A stretch of DNA of 64,000 nucleotides from Sphingomonas sp. SUN019 (GTDB lineage: Bacteria > Pseudomonadota > Alphaproteobacteria > Sphingomonadales > Sphingomonadaceae): contig NZ_CP096971.1 of assembly GCF_024758705.1 (NCBI RefSeq), forward strand, positions 186,001-250,000, given 5' to 3'. Below the pieces are notes generated by a model that searched no databases, was not told the origin of the DNA, and worked only from the letters and a program-made list of their open reading frames with translations. A program made the position numbers and the translations under genes. This document shows, piece after piece, positions 1-7,780 of the stretch. Numbering within the stretch: position 1 is the stretch's first letter; every line of letters starts with the position of its first letter.

Positions 1-1140
1 GGCGAGTTCGAACTTGGAGCGCCGCGTGATGACTTCCTCGCGGAAGCCGACGAACGCCGCGATGATGTCGCGCAGGTTGAGTAATTCTGGCCGGCCGCCG
101 CGGATCGCCAGCATGTTGGCCGCGAACGATCCCTGCGCCGGCGTGTGCCGCCACAGCTGGTTCAGCACCACCTCCGGCGTCGCGTCGCGCTTCAGGTCAA
201 TGACGATCCGCACGCCTTCGCGGTTCGATTCGTCGCGGATGTCGCTGACGCCTTCGATGCGCTTGTCCTTGGCGGCTTCCGCGATCCGCTCGACCAGCGC
301 GTTCTTGCCCTGCTGATACGGGATTTCGGTGAGTACGATCGAACGCCGATCGCCGCGCCCTTCCTCGATGATGTGGCGCGACCGCAGCAGAATCGATCCG
401 CGTCCGGTCTCATAGGCCGAGCGCGCGCCCGCACGGCCCAGGATGATCGCGCCGGTCGGAAAATCGGGGCCGGGGACGATCTCGAGCAATTCCTCGGTCG
501 TCAGCTGCGGCTCGCCGCTCTCCATCCGGTCCATGAACGCGAGGCACGCGTTGATGATCTCGCCCAGATTGTGCGGCGGGACGTTCGTCGCCATCCCGAC
601 CGCGATGCCGCCCGCGCCATTGACCAGCAGGTTGGGGAAGCGCGCGGGCAGGACCGCAGGCTCGCGCTCCGACCCGTCGTAGTTCGGGATGAAGTCGACC
701 GTGTCCTTGTCGAGATCGCCGAGCAGCGCATTGGCCACCTTCGCCAGCCGCGCCTCGGTATAGCGCATCGCGGCGGCTTTATCGGGATCCATCGACCCGA
801 AATTGCCCTGACCGTCGATCAACGGCACGCGCATCGACCAGTCCTGGCTCATCCGAACCAATGCTTCGTAGATCGAGCTGTCGCCGTGGGGATGGTATTT
901 ACCCATCACGTCGCCGACGATGCGCGCGCATTTGCGATACGGCCGGTTGTAGAGGAAGCCGTTTTCGTTCGCCGAATGCAGGATGCGGCGATGCACCGGC
1001 TTCAACCCGTCGCGGACGTCGGGCAGCGCGCGCGCCACGATGACGCTCATCGCATAATCGAGATAGCTGGTCTTCATCTCGTCGACGATCGAGATGGGGG
1101 CGATGTCCGAAGGGTCGGCGAGGAGGGTCTCGTCGGTCAA
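1..1140 (-). CDS. gyrA: DNA gyrase subunit A, N-terminal 380 residues (3' end outside window)
   Basis: Breakage-reunion subunit of DNA gyrase, which introduces negative supercoils with GyrB. The visible part covers the winged-helix/tower region. It contains the catalytic tyrosine in AAAMRYTE (about residue 127, equivalent to E. coli Tyr122) and the quinolone-determining region [15 protein letters not shown]. There the E. coli Ser83 position is Ser and the Asp87 position is Glu, so no classical resistance change at Ser83 is seen. GyrA rather than ParC is inferred from the run [20 protein letters not shown] and the long [24 protein letters not shown] block. The start is taken as TTG at 1140, giving (M)[16 protein letters not shown]; there is no ATG upstream in frame and no strong ribosome-binding site, so this start is moderately certain. 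The gene is cut by the left window edge. Confidence 0.96.
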   Translation of the reverse strand, partial: MTDETLLADPSDIAPISIVDEMKTSYLDYAMSVIVARALPDVRDGLKPVHRRILHSANENGFLYNRPYRKCARIVGDVMGKYHPHGDSSIYEALVRMSQDWSMRVPLIDGQGNFGSMDPDKAAAMRYTEARLAKVANALLGDLDKDTVDFIPNYDGSEREPAVLPARFPNLLVNGAGGIAVGMATNVPPHNLGEIINACLAFMDRMESGEPQLTTEELLEIVPGPDFPTGAIILGRAGARSAYETGRGSILLRSRHIIEEGRGDRRSIVLTEIPYQQGKNALVERIAEAAKDKRIEGVSDIRDESNREGVRIVIDLKRDATPEVVLNQLWRHTPAQGSFAANMLAIRGGRPELLNLRDIIAAFVGFREEVITRRSKFELA

Positions 1141-1232
1141 ATCTTGGGGCTTTCGAATGGGGAGTCGTTTATGTGACGGTTCTAGGACGGGCGACCGCCA
1201 AAGTCACGCGCAGGCGCGCACGCGTAGAGGAA

Positions 1233-1907
1233 TCAGGCGGGGACTTCGGCCCCGTCCCACGCAAAAACCTTTCCGCTGTCTGCGGCCTTTAGGTCGTCGA
1301 TCACGTCGAGCAATTGCACCGCCGCGCGATCAGCCGCGAACAGGTCGCGCCCGCTGCGCTGAAACGGCTTCGAGAGCGCGGTGTCGACCGTGCCGGGGTG
1401 GAGTCCGACCACGATTAAGCGATCGTTGCGGCGTTTTTCCTCGATCGCGATGGTGCGGATGATCTGGTTCAGCGCCGCCTTCGACGCGCGATAGCCGTGC
1501 CAGCCGCCCAGCCGGTTGTCGGTGATGCTGCCGACGCGGGCGGACAGCACGGCGAACACGCAGCGCCCGGTCTTCGGCATTACGGGCAAGAAATGCTTGG
1601 CGATCAACGCGGGGCCGATCGTGTTGATCGCGAAGATGCGCGCGAGCCAGGCGGGGTCGAGGTCGCGGAGCGCTTTTTCCGGGCCATTTTCGCCTTCGTG
1701 CAGCAATCCGGTCGCAACGATCACCAGATCGGGCGATCCGCTGCGTGCGGCGGCGGCGGCGATGCTCGCTTCGTCCTCCAGGTCGATATGGTCCGCACCC
1801 GCGAAAGACCGCGCAAAGCCGCGGACGGCGCGTTCTTCCTCGATCAGAGCTTCAACCAGCGCCTTCCCGATTCCGCCGGATGCGCCGATGACGATGGCGC
1901 CGCTCAT
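1233..1907 (-). CDS. SDR family NAD(P)-dependent oxidoreductase (CsgA/C-factor-like)
   Basis: A 224-residue short-chain dehydrogenase. The Rossmann glycine motif IGASGGIG lies at residues 7-14, an acidic DLED follows the second strand, and the catalytic YRASK lies near residue 155 with an upstream Ser in LSARVGS. The layout and the C-terminal HPGTVDTALSKPF are typical of CsgA/C-factor-like SDRs, whose substrates are mostly unknown. The ATG at 1907 overlaps the yaaA stop by 4 bp (ATGA), so the two are translationally coupled. The reading frame stays open upstream through yaaA, but codon pattern and family length put the start here. Substrate cannot be assigned from sequence. Confidence 0.88.
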   Translation of the reverse strand: MSGAIVIGASGGIGKALVEALIEEERAVRGFARSFAGADHIDLEDEASIAAAAARSGSPDLVIVATGLLHEGENGPEKALRDLDPAWLARIFAINTIGPALIAKHFLPVMPKTGRCVFAVLSARVGSITDNRLGGWHGYRASKAALNQIIRTIAIEEKRRNDRLIVVGLHPGTVDTALSKPFQRSGRDLFAADRAAVQLLDVIDDLKAADSGKVFAWDGAEVPA

Positions 1908-2644
1908 GCGCGCTGGAAGGTCCAGCGGTCGCCGTCGGCGTCGGCGAAGCGATAACCATCGCTGTCGAACCCCTTCATCGCCGCGATATCGTCGATCCGG
2001 TGCTCGATCAGCCAGCGCGCCATCATCCCGCGCGCCTTCTTCGCGTGGAAACTGATGAAGCGCCCGTCGGCCTCGCGAAAATCGACCGCGATCACGCGGA
2101 CCGCAGCAGGCAACCGCCCCTCGACCGCCGCCCAATATTCCTGGCTCGCCAAGTTCAGCACGACACCCGAACCCTCGGCCGCGACATCCTCCGCCAATGC
2201 GTCGGCGATCCGATCGCCCCACCAGTCGGTCAGCTTTTTCCGCCGCGGCGCCCAGCGTGTGCCCATCTCCAGCCGATAGGGCCGCATCAGATCGAGTGGA
2301 CGCAGCAATCCGTAAAGTCCCGACAGCATCCGCACATGATCCTGCGCGAAATCCACCGCCGCGGCATCCAGCGTCTTCGCCTCCAGCCCGGCATAGACGT
2401 CGCCGTCGAACGCGAAGATCGCCGGGCGTTCGGGCTGATCGGCAAACCCGCGGAACCGGTCGGCGTTCAACGCCGCCAGTTTGTCCGAGATATGCATCAG
2501 TTCGCCCAGCTTCTTCCTCGACATCCGCGCCGCCGCTGCGGCGAGCGTCTCCGCCGCTGCGGCGAACCGCGGATGCGTCGCTTCCAAAGCGGGCAGGGGA
2601 CTCGCATAGTCGAGCGTCTTGGCAGGGGAGAGTACGGCGATCAT
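1904..2644 (-). CDS. yaaA: YaaA/DUF328 peroxide stress protein
   Basis: A 246-residue cytoplasmic protein of the YaaA (UPF0246) family, which in E. coli limits free iron and oxidative DNA damage during peroxide stress. Family marks are the N-terminal MIAVLSPAKTLDYASPLP, the central GLYGLLRPLDLMRPYRLEMG, NLASQEYW, and the C-terminal VDFREADGRFISFHAKKARG. Length matches the family. It is the first gene of a two-gene operon with the SDR gene (4-bp overlap). The next upstream gene (2795) is divergent, so a promoter should lie in 2645-2794. Confidence 0.93.
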   Translation of the reverse strand: MIAVLSPAKTLDYASPLPALEATHPRFAAAAETLAAAAARMSRKKLGELMHISDKLAALNADRFRGFADQPERPAIFAFDGDVYAGLEAKTLDAAAVDFAQDHVRMLSGLYGLLRPLDLMRPYRLEMGTRWAPRRKKLTDWWGDRIADALAEDVAAEGSGVVLNLASQEYWAAVEGRLPAAVRVIAVDFREADGRFISFHAKKARGMMARWLIEHRIDDIAAMKGFDSDGYRFADADGDRWTFQRA

Positions 2645-2794
2645 GTCCGATCCGCGCTATCGCCCGAACCACGGATGTTCAATGTACGTTCAGCGGGCCG
2701 AAGTCACTTGATGCGGGTTTCTTGAACGTTGTTCGGCGCTCGATTAGAGCGCGGTGCGAGGCGGTGACGTCCGCGACTAGGGAGAGATTTTTCG

Positions 2795-4075
2795 ATGAAG
2801 ACCATGTCCAGGACCGCGATCGCCGCGGCGCTCTTCGCCAGCGTCGGCGGACTCGCGCTGACCGCGCCCGCGATCGCCAAGGAAAAGAAGGAAGAGGCGA
2901 AGGCCCCCGGCCTGAAGCTCAGCAAGGAAATCGTCAAGCAGGCCAGCGAGGCGCAGACCGCGCTGAACGCCAAGGACTATGCGACTGCCGAGCCGCTGGT
3001 CGCGCAGGTCGAGGCCGGCGCAAAGACCGACGACGATCGCTATATCAGCTCGGTCTTCCGCTACATGCTGGCGGCGGGCAAGATGACCGCGGCCGGCGGC
3101 GCGATCAACGAAAGCCAGCTCGTCGGCCCACTCGACGCGCTGATCGCCAATCCAAAGACGCCAGCGACCGATCTGCCCCGTTTCGTGTTCCAGCGCGGCG
3201 TAATCGCATATAATGCGAAGAAGCCGCAGGAGGCGCTGACGTTTTTCCAGCGCGCGCAGCAATTGGGCTACAGCGACCCGAACCTCGCGCTTCAGCTGAC
3301 GAAGCTGAAATTCGAGAGCGGGGATATCGCGGGCGGTTCGGCCGAGTTGCAGAAGACGATGGCGGCGCAAACCGCGGCGGGCACGAAGCCGGAAGAATCG
3401 CTTTATCGTTATGCGATCGCGCAGACGCACCAGAAGAAGATGGGGGCGGAAACGACCGCGTGGCTGAAACGCTATGCGATCGCCTATCCGAATTCGAAGA
3501 CGTGGCGCGACGTGGCCTTCACGTACGGCTTGCAGCAGCAGGGCGTCGTGACGCTGGACAAGGGGCAGAAGGTCGATCTGTATCGCCTGCTGCGCCAGAC
3601 CAAGTCGCTGGCGGATCAATATGATTATGAAATCTACGCCCAGTTCGCGATCGACCTGGGTTTGCCGCACGAAGCCAAAGCGGTGCTGGCCGAGGGCAAG
3701 GCCGCCGGCAAGATTCCCGCCGATAGTGCGACCGCGAACGACCTGATGAAGGCGGCCGATCTGGGCGTGAAGAACGAGGGTTCGCTCGCGCCGCTCGAAG
3801 CAAAGGGCAAGGCGGGTAATGCTAAGCTCGCCGCCAGCACGGGGGACGTGTACCTCGGCGCCGGCGACAATGCGAAGGCGGCCGATCTCTATCGCGCCGC
3901 CCTGACCAAGCCGGGCGTCGATGCCGATACGGTCAACACCAGGCTGGGCATCGCGCTGGCGAAGTTGGGCGACAAGGAAGGCGCAAAGGCTGCCTTCGCC
4001 GCGGTGAAGACCGCGCCGCGCGCGGAAATCGGTGCGCTCTGGACGACCTATCTGGACAATCCGCCGACCGCGTGA
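2795..4075 (+). CDS. Exported TPR-repeat protein
   Basis: A 426-residue protein with a Sec signal peptide (hydrophobic core, predicted cleavage after APAIA at about residue 28). An Ala-rich mature part follows, with degenerate tetratricopeptide-like helices, for example LYRAALTKPGVDADTVNTRL near the C-terminus. TPR modules usually mediate protein-protein contacts; no enzymatic motif is visible. It is probably periplasmic. It stands alone and ends at a clear rho-independent terminator (4101-4130). A purine-rich stretch (GGGAGAG, about 2780) precedes the ATG at good spacing. Function is not recognisable beyond this fold class. Confidence 0.8.
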   Translation: MKTMSRTAIAAALFASVGGLALTAPAIAKEKKEEAKAPGLKLSKEIVKQASEAQTALNAKDYATAEPLVAQVEAGAKTDDDRYISSVFRYMLAAGKMTAAGGAINESQLVGPLDALIANPKTPATDLPRFVFQRGVIAYNAKKPQEALTFFQRAQQLGYSDPNLALQLTKLKFESGDIAGGSAELQKTMAAQTAAGTKPEESLYRYAIAQTHQKKMGAETTAWLKRYAIAYPNSKTWRDVAFTYGLQQQGVVTLDKGQKVDLYRLLRQTKSLADQYDYEIYAQFAIDLGLPHEAKAVLAEGKAAGKIPADSATANDLMKAADLGVKNEGSLAPLEAKGKAGNAKLAASTGDVYLGAGDNAKAADLYRAALTKPGVDADTVNTRLGIALAKLGDKEGAKAAFAAVKTAPRAEIGALWTTYLDNPPTA

Positions 4076-4100
4076 TGCGTCGGCAGAACCCGGACGACGA

Positions 4101-4130
4101 AGGGGTGGCGGAAACGCCGCCCCTTTTTTC
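4101..4130 (+). terminator. Rho-independent terminator of the TPR gene
   Basis: A 10-bp stem (AGGGGTGGCG / CGCCGCCCCT, one G-T wobble) closes a GAAA tetraloop and is followed by a run of six T. It starts 25 bp after the stop codon at 4075. On the other strand there is no T-run, so it is a one-way terminator. Confidence 0.9.
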
Positions 4131-4138
4131 GTCGGCGT

Positions 4139-4603
4139 TCAGGCGGGGATCGGTACGCCTGGCATCGCCTTTGCGGTGCGGATCGTCAGCGATGATTTGA
4201 CGCTGGCGACGTTCGGCGCGGGCGTCAGATGGGTCGTCAGGATACGCTGAAACGTCTCAAGATCGGGTGCGACGATTTTCAGGATGAAATCGATCTCTCC
4301 GTTCAGCATGTGGCATTCGCGAATTTCGGGGATCGCCGCGACATGCTCCTCGAATGCGGCGAGGTCGCGTTCGGCCTGGCTGCGCAGGCTGACCATCGCG
4401 AAGACCGTGATCGGAAAACCCAGCCGGCCCGCGTCGCAATCCGCATGATAGCCGCGAATGACCCCCGCCTGTTCCAGCGCGCGCACGCGCCGAAGGCAGG
4501 GCGGCGCGGTCAACCCGACGCGCTCCGCCAGGTCGACGTTGGTCATGCGGCCGTCTTCCTGCAGAAAGGCCAGAATCTGCCGGTCGATACTATCCAGCGC
4601 CAC
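4139..4603 (-). CDS. Lrp/AsnC family transcriptional regulator
   Basis: A 154-residue feast/famine regulator. The N-terminal winged helix-turn-helix begins DSIDRQILAFLQEDGRMTN and includes LAERVGLTAPPCLRRVRALE. The C-terminal half is the RAM/AsnC ligand domain (TVFAMVSLRSQAERDL, MLNGEIDFILKIVAPD). Such proteins bind amino acids and usually control nearby transport or catabolic genes and their own promoter. No amino-acid gene is adjacent, so the target is unknown. Two inverted repeats upstream (4624-4685) may be its operator. Confidence 0.92.
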   Translation of the reverse strand: MALDSIDRQILAFLQEDGRMTNVDLAERVGLTAPPCLRRVRALEQAGVIRGYHADCDAGRLGFPITVFAMVSLRSQAERDLAAFEEHVAAIPEIRECHMLNGEIDFILKIVAPDLETFQRILTTHLTPAPNVASVKSSLTIRTAKAMPGVPIPA

Positions 4604-4623
4604 ACGTCCCTCTTATTGGTCGG

Positions 4624-4685
4624 CCACGTACTTTCGTGGCGAGAATGACATCCCCAGCATAGGATAATTGCGCGTGAACGCAATT
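4624..4685. promoter_or_regulatory. Two inverted repeats upstream of the Lrp-type gene (possible operator)
   Basis: CCACG-N6-CGTGG lies at 4624-4639 and AATTGCG-N6-CGCAATT at 4666-4685. Both have a 6-nt spacer and lie 20-82 bp upstream of the regulator start. Lrp/AsnC regulators commonly bind such sites at their own promoter; binding here is inferred. Confidence 0.4.
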
Positions 4686-4758
4686 GTCCCACATTGCGAC
4701 GCTCTCCAAATGGCCTGTTCCCCGCAGCGTTCAGCGCCGTTAGGAAAAATTTACAGGC

Positions 4759-6513
4759 GTGAATGGTTCAGGCCGGAACGGGGCGGCACGGGTGCGGTTC
4801 GACGACAGCCTGAAGACGGTTCTGGCGGCGGATGCGTCGACCGATTTCGGTGCGCGCGCGGCATTCCGCCAGATCGCAGACCTACTGGCGCGCCGCCGTA
4901 TCGATCCGACCGACGACATGCTGGACCGGCTTCGGTCGTTGCGTGCAGGGGTGTCGGCCGATTTGCGGAGCGCCGTCGCGCGATCGCTGGCCATCGCCGC
5001 ACCGCCCGCCGCGCTGGTCGCCTTCTTCGCCGAAGACGAACCCGCGGTGGCGAGTGCAGCGCTGCGGGCGGCGCGGCTGGGCGATGCCGAGTGGATCGAC
5101 CTGTTGCCGCGGCTTGGCCCGACGGGGCGGTCGGTGCTGCGCGGGCGGACCGACCTGGGCGATCCGGTAACGCGCGCGCTCGAAAGCTTCGGTGCGACCG
5201 ACTTTTCGCTGTCCTACGACGCGCCGCCCGTCCCGAAACCCGTCGCGGTAGATCAACCGACCGCGCCGCCGGTCGGGACCGGCCCGTTCGTGTCGCTCGG
5301 AAAGATCGCCGAGACGTTGCCGATCGTGGCGGAGGCGCGTCGTCGCGCCGATGAACCCTCGGCAGCCGCGCCGCGCTTCGAGATTGCCGAACTGGTCGAC
5401 CGGATCGCCGCCTTCCAGCGCGCGCGTGAGCCCGGCGCGGAACTGCCTGCGGTCGAACGTCATGACGACGCCGCAGCGGTGTCGGCGTTCCGCTTTGAAA
5501 CCGATGCCGAAGGCATGATCCGCTGGATCGACGCAAGCCCGCGCGGCGCCGTGATCGGTTTGTCCTTCGCCCATCCCGCCGCCGATGGCTTACCGCATGT
5601 CGACGGCGTCGCTGGCGGGGCGTTTCGGCGTCGTACGATGTTCACCGATGCGCGTTTGAGCGTCGGCGGGGCATCGGCGCTGGCCGGCGACTGGCGCATC
5701 TCGGGCGTGCCCGCGTTCGACCACGCGACCGGACGCTTCACCGGCTTCCGCGGCGCGGCGCGTCGTCCGCGCGCGGACGAGGATGCCGCGGGCAATCTGC
5801 GTCCATCGAACGGCGCGTCGGAGGGGTTGCGCCGCCTGGTCCACGAATTGCGCACCCCGACCAACGCCATCGCGGGCTTTTCTGAACTGATCGAAAGCCA
5901 GTTGCTCGGCCCCGTCTCCCCGATCTACCGCGAACGCGCCGCGACGATCCGCACCCATGCCGCCGATCTGATCGCCGCGATCGAGGATCTCGATATCGCC
6001 GCGCGGATCGAGGGCGATGCGCTGGAGTTGCGCGGCGGCGAACTCGCGCTCGCGCCGTTGCTGGCGCGTCTGGCGGGCGATCTCGCTCCGCTCGCCGTCT
6101 TGCGCGGGTGCACGATCGACATCGCGCCGGTCGACGACACCTTGCTGCTCGGCTGCGATGATCGTGTCGCCGAGCGCCTGTTGTCGCGGCTGCTCGCCGC
6201 ACTCGTGTCGGCGGGTGGGCCGGGGGAGCGGATCGCAGTCGGCGCACACGCCGGTGATGCCGGGCTCGCCCGGATCGACTTCACCCGCCCGGCCACGCTT
6301 GCGGCGGTGCCCGATGCGGCGCTGCTGAGCCTGGATGCGGAGCGTGAGGCCGATCTTCCCGGCGCGCCGTTGCTCGGCACCGGTTTCGCGCTGCGGCTGG
6401 CGCGCAATCTGGCGAGCGAGTTGGGCGGCAGCCTGATGATCGGCGCGACGCGCTTGACACTGACGCTGCCCGCGGCGTTGATCGGCGGCATGGGATGGGC
6501 GTCGACGATCTGA
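4759..6513 (+). CDS. Soluble histidine-kinase-like protein with degenerate ATPase domain
   Basis: A 584-residue protein without signal peptide or membrane segment. Residues 1-150 are Ala/Leu/Arg-rich helices resembling HEAT/DUF2336-type repeats (RSLAIAAPPAALVAFFAEDEP). Residues about 235-340 look PAS-like. An intact HisKA dimerisation motif VHELRTPTNAIAGFSEL lies near residue 362. The C-terminal HATPase region keeps a late glycine block (LLGTGFALRLARNLASELGG), but I cannot find the N-box Asn or the DxGxG motif, so catalysis may be impaired. The GTG start at 4759 has AGGA at 4742-4745 upstream. The gene overlaps the deacetylase gene by 19 bp, implying coupled expression and perhaps a role in the same surface-polysaccharide process. 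Confidence 0.78.
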   Translation: MNGSGRNGAARVRFDDSLKTVLAADASTDFGARAAFRQIADLLARRRIDPTDDMLDRLRSLRAGVSADLRSAVARSLAIAAPPAALVAFFAEDEPAVASAALRAARLGDAEWIDLLPRLGPTGRSVLRGRTDLGDPVTRALESFGATDFSLSYDAPPVPKPVAVDQPTAPPVGTGPFVSLGKIAETLPIVAEARRRADEPSAAAPRFEIAELVDRIAAFQRAREPGAELPAVERHDDAAAVSAFRFETDAEGMIRWIDASPRGAVIGLSFAHPAADGLPHVDGVAGGAFRRRTMFTDARLSVGGASALAGDWRISGVPAFDHATGRFTGFRGAARRPRADEDAAGNLRPSNGASEGLRRLVHELRTPTNAIAGFSELIESQLLGPVSPIYRERAATIRTHAADLIAAIEDLDIAARIEGDALELRGGELALAPLLARLAGDLAPLAVLRGCTIDIAPVDDTLLLGCDDRVAERLLSRLLAALVSAGGPGERIAVGAHAGDAGLARIDFTRPATLAAVPDAALLSLDAEREADLPGAPLLGTGFALRLARNLASELGGSLMIGATRLTLTLPAALIGGMGWASTI

Positions 6514-7565
6514 CTGTGACGGATACCCCGTCGACGCTGCCCGTGCGATGGCGCGCGCCGCCGCCCGGCGACCTGATGCGATGGCCCGAGGATTTCGGCA
6601 CGCGCTTCACTATCTTTGTTGATACGGAGGAAGAATTCGACTGGTCCGCGCCGTTCGATCGCAATGCGCGGTCGGTGACGGCGATCGGCGCCATTCCCGA
6701 CATGCACGCACGCTTCGCCGGGCGCGGGATCGGCGTGACCTATCTGGTCGATCATCCCGTCGCGACGGATGCACGCGCCGTGCAGGTGTTGTGCGACGCG
6801 CTGGCCGACGGCCGGTCGGCGATCGGCGCGCAGCTTCATCCTTGGGTCAACCCGCCGCATGAGGAAGCGGCTTCGCCCGCCGCCTCATACCTGTGCAACC
6901 TCCCGCCCGACTTGGTCGCGGCGAAGCTCGATTGCCTGACCGATACGATCACTACGTCGTTCGGCCGTCCCCCCAGGGCATTTCGCGCCGGGCGCTACGG
7001 GATCGGATCGGGAATGGCGACGCTGCTCGCGTCGCGCGGCTATGCGCTCGATACGTCGATGCGATCGCGACACGATTACACGCGCGACGGCGGCCCCGAC
7101 TTCACCCGGATCGGCCCGCAGGCGTTCCGGCAGGACGGGCTGCTCGAACTGCCGCTGACGACCACTTACACCGGCGTTTTGCGCAGCGTCGGGCAGCGCC
7201 TGCATCCCGCGCTTGCCAATATCCCTCGTGGGCGGGGATTGTTCGCCCGTACCGGCCTGCTGTCGCGCGTGCCGCTGACACCTGAAGGCGTGCCGGTGAC
7301 CGAGGCGTTGGAGGCGATCCGCATCGCGCTGGGGGAGGGCGTGCGGGTGCTGAACTTCGCGTTCCACTCGCCGTCGCTTCAGCCGGGTTACACGCCCTAC
7401 GTCCGCGATGCGGCCGACCTGATGCGCTTCCATCATTGGTGGGATACGGTGCTCGACCTGCTCGATGCGCGCTGTGTGCGGCCAGCCAGTCTGGACGATC
7501 TGCTCACCGCCGCGCGGCGCGCGGTGGGCCCGGCAGGAAACTCTCCCGGCATACCACCGCACTAA
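6495..7565 (+). CDS. Polysaccharide deacetylase-like protein, C-terminus altered by island insertion
   Basis: A 356-residue NodB/WalW-type polysaccharide deacetylase-like protein. Characteristic parts are FTIFVDTEEEFDW (metal-binding Asp region), AIGAQLHPWVNPP (His), FRAGRYGIG, and the late LNFAFHSPSLQPG. Such enzymes remove N- or O-acetyl groups from exopolysaccharide or peptidoglycan; no signal peptide is evident, and the sugar substrate is unknown. It starts inside the preceding kinase gene. Its last codons lie in the 30-bp attL repeat, and the final eight residues (NSPGIPPH) come from island DNA. Joining the left flank to the tRNA side predicts an original tail GLEPAT ending within the antisense of the tRNA. 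Confidence 0.84.
   Translation: MGVDDLTVTDTPSTLPVRWRAPPPGDLMRWPEDFGTRFTIFVDTEEEFDWSAPFDRNARSVTAIGAIPDMHARFAGRGIGVTYLVDHPVATDARAVQVLCDALADGRSAIGAQLHPWVNPPHEEAASPAASYLCNLPPDLVAAKLDCLTDTITTSFGRPPRAFRAGRYGIGSGMATLLASRGYALDTSMRSRHDYTRDGGPDFTRIGPQAFRQDGLLELPLTTTYTGVLRSVGQRLHPALANIPRGRGLFARTGLLSRVPLTPEGVPVTEALEAIRIALGEGVRVLNFAFHSPSLQPGYTPYVRDAADLMRFHHWWDTVLDLLDARCVRPASLDDLLTAARRAVGPAGNSPGIPPH
7509..7538. repeat. attL, 30-bp direct repeat
   Basis: Identical over 30 bp to 16784-16813; identity stops abruptly on both sides. It overlaps the 3' end of the deacetylase gene and holds a 14-nt fragment of the tRNA 3' end. Confidence 0.93.
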
Positions 7566-7602
7566 CAGAAACAATAACTTACGCCGTCCTGCGATGCTCC
7601 AA

Positions 7603-7624
7603 GTGTCACACCTCGGTGTCACAG
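7603..7624 (+). repeat. Left arm-type repeat pair (GTGTCAC x2)
   Basis: GTGTCAC at 7603-7609 and 7616-7622 with a 6-nt spacer, followed by AG. The same arrangement occurs at the right end. These are likely integrase arm-binding sites, by analogy with tyrosine-recombinase islands. Confidence 0.65.
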
Positions 7625-7780
7625 GCAAGGCACGTTCCGGGACGATATCAGACTGCCGCGCACGGCATCCCGGACCGCGGCTCCGGCTTTTTCCCGGCTC
7701 TATGGTGACGGGCTATGGTCCTTGTTCCCGCTTCGTGCCCTTGCGGGTATGTAAGCGGCTTCGGAGACTGCGAGGAGCCT

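Noticed and set aside
145..1176. 343-codon plus-strand frame over gyrA
   Set aside because: Arg-rich shadow of a gene with full GyrA motifs on the minus strand.
1233..2672. A 479-residue fusion of YaaA region and SDR
   Set aside because: The upstream half is in the wrong frame relative to yaaA; the SDR has its own ATG at 1907 with a 4-bp overlap.
7715..7780. Earlier start for the Shedu gene (22 more residues)
   Set aside because: Those residues look non-coding, and GAGGAG lies right before ATG 7781/GTG 7784.
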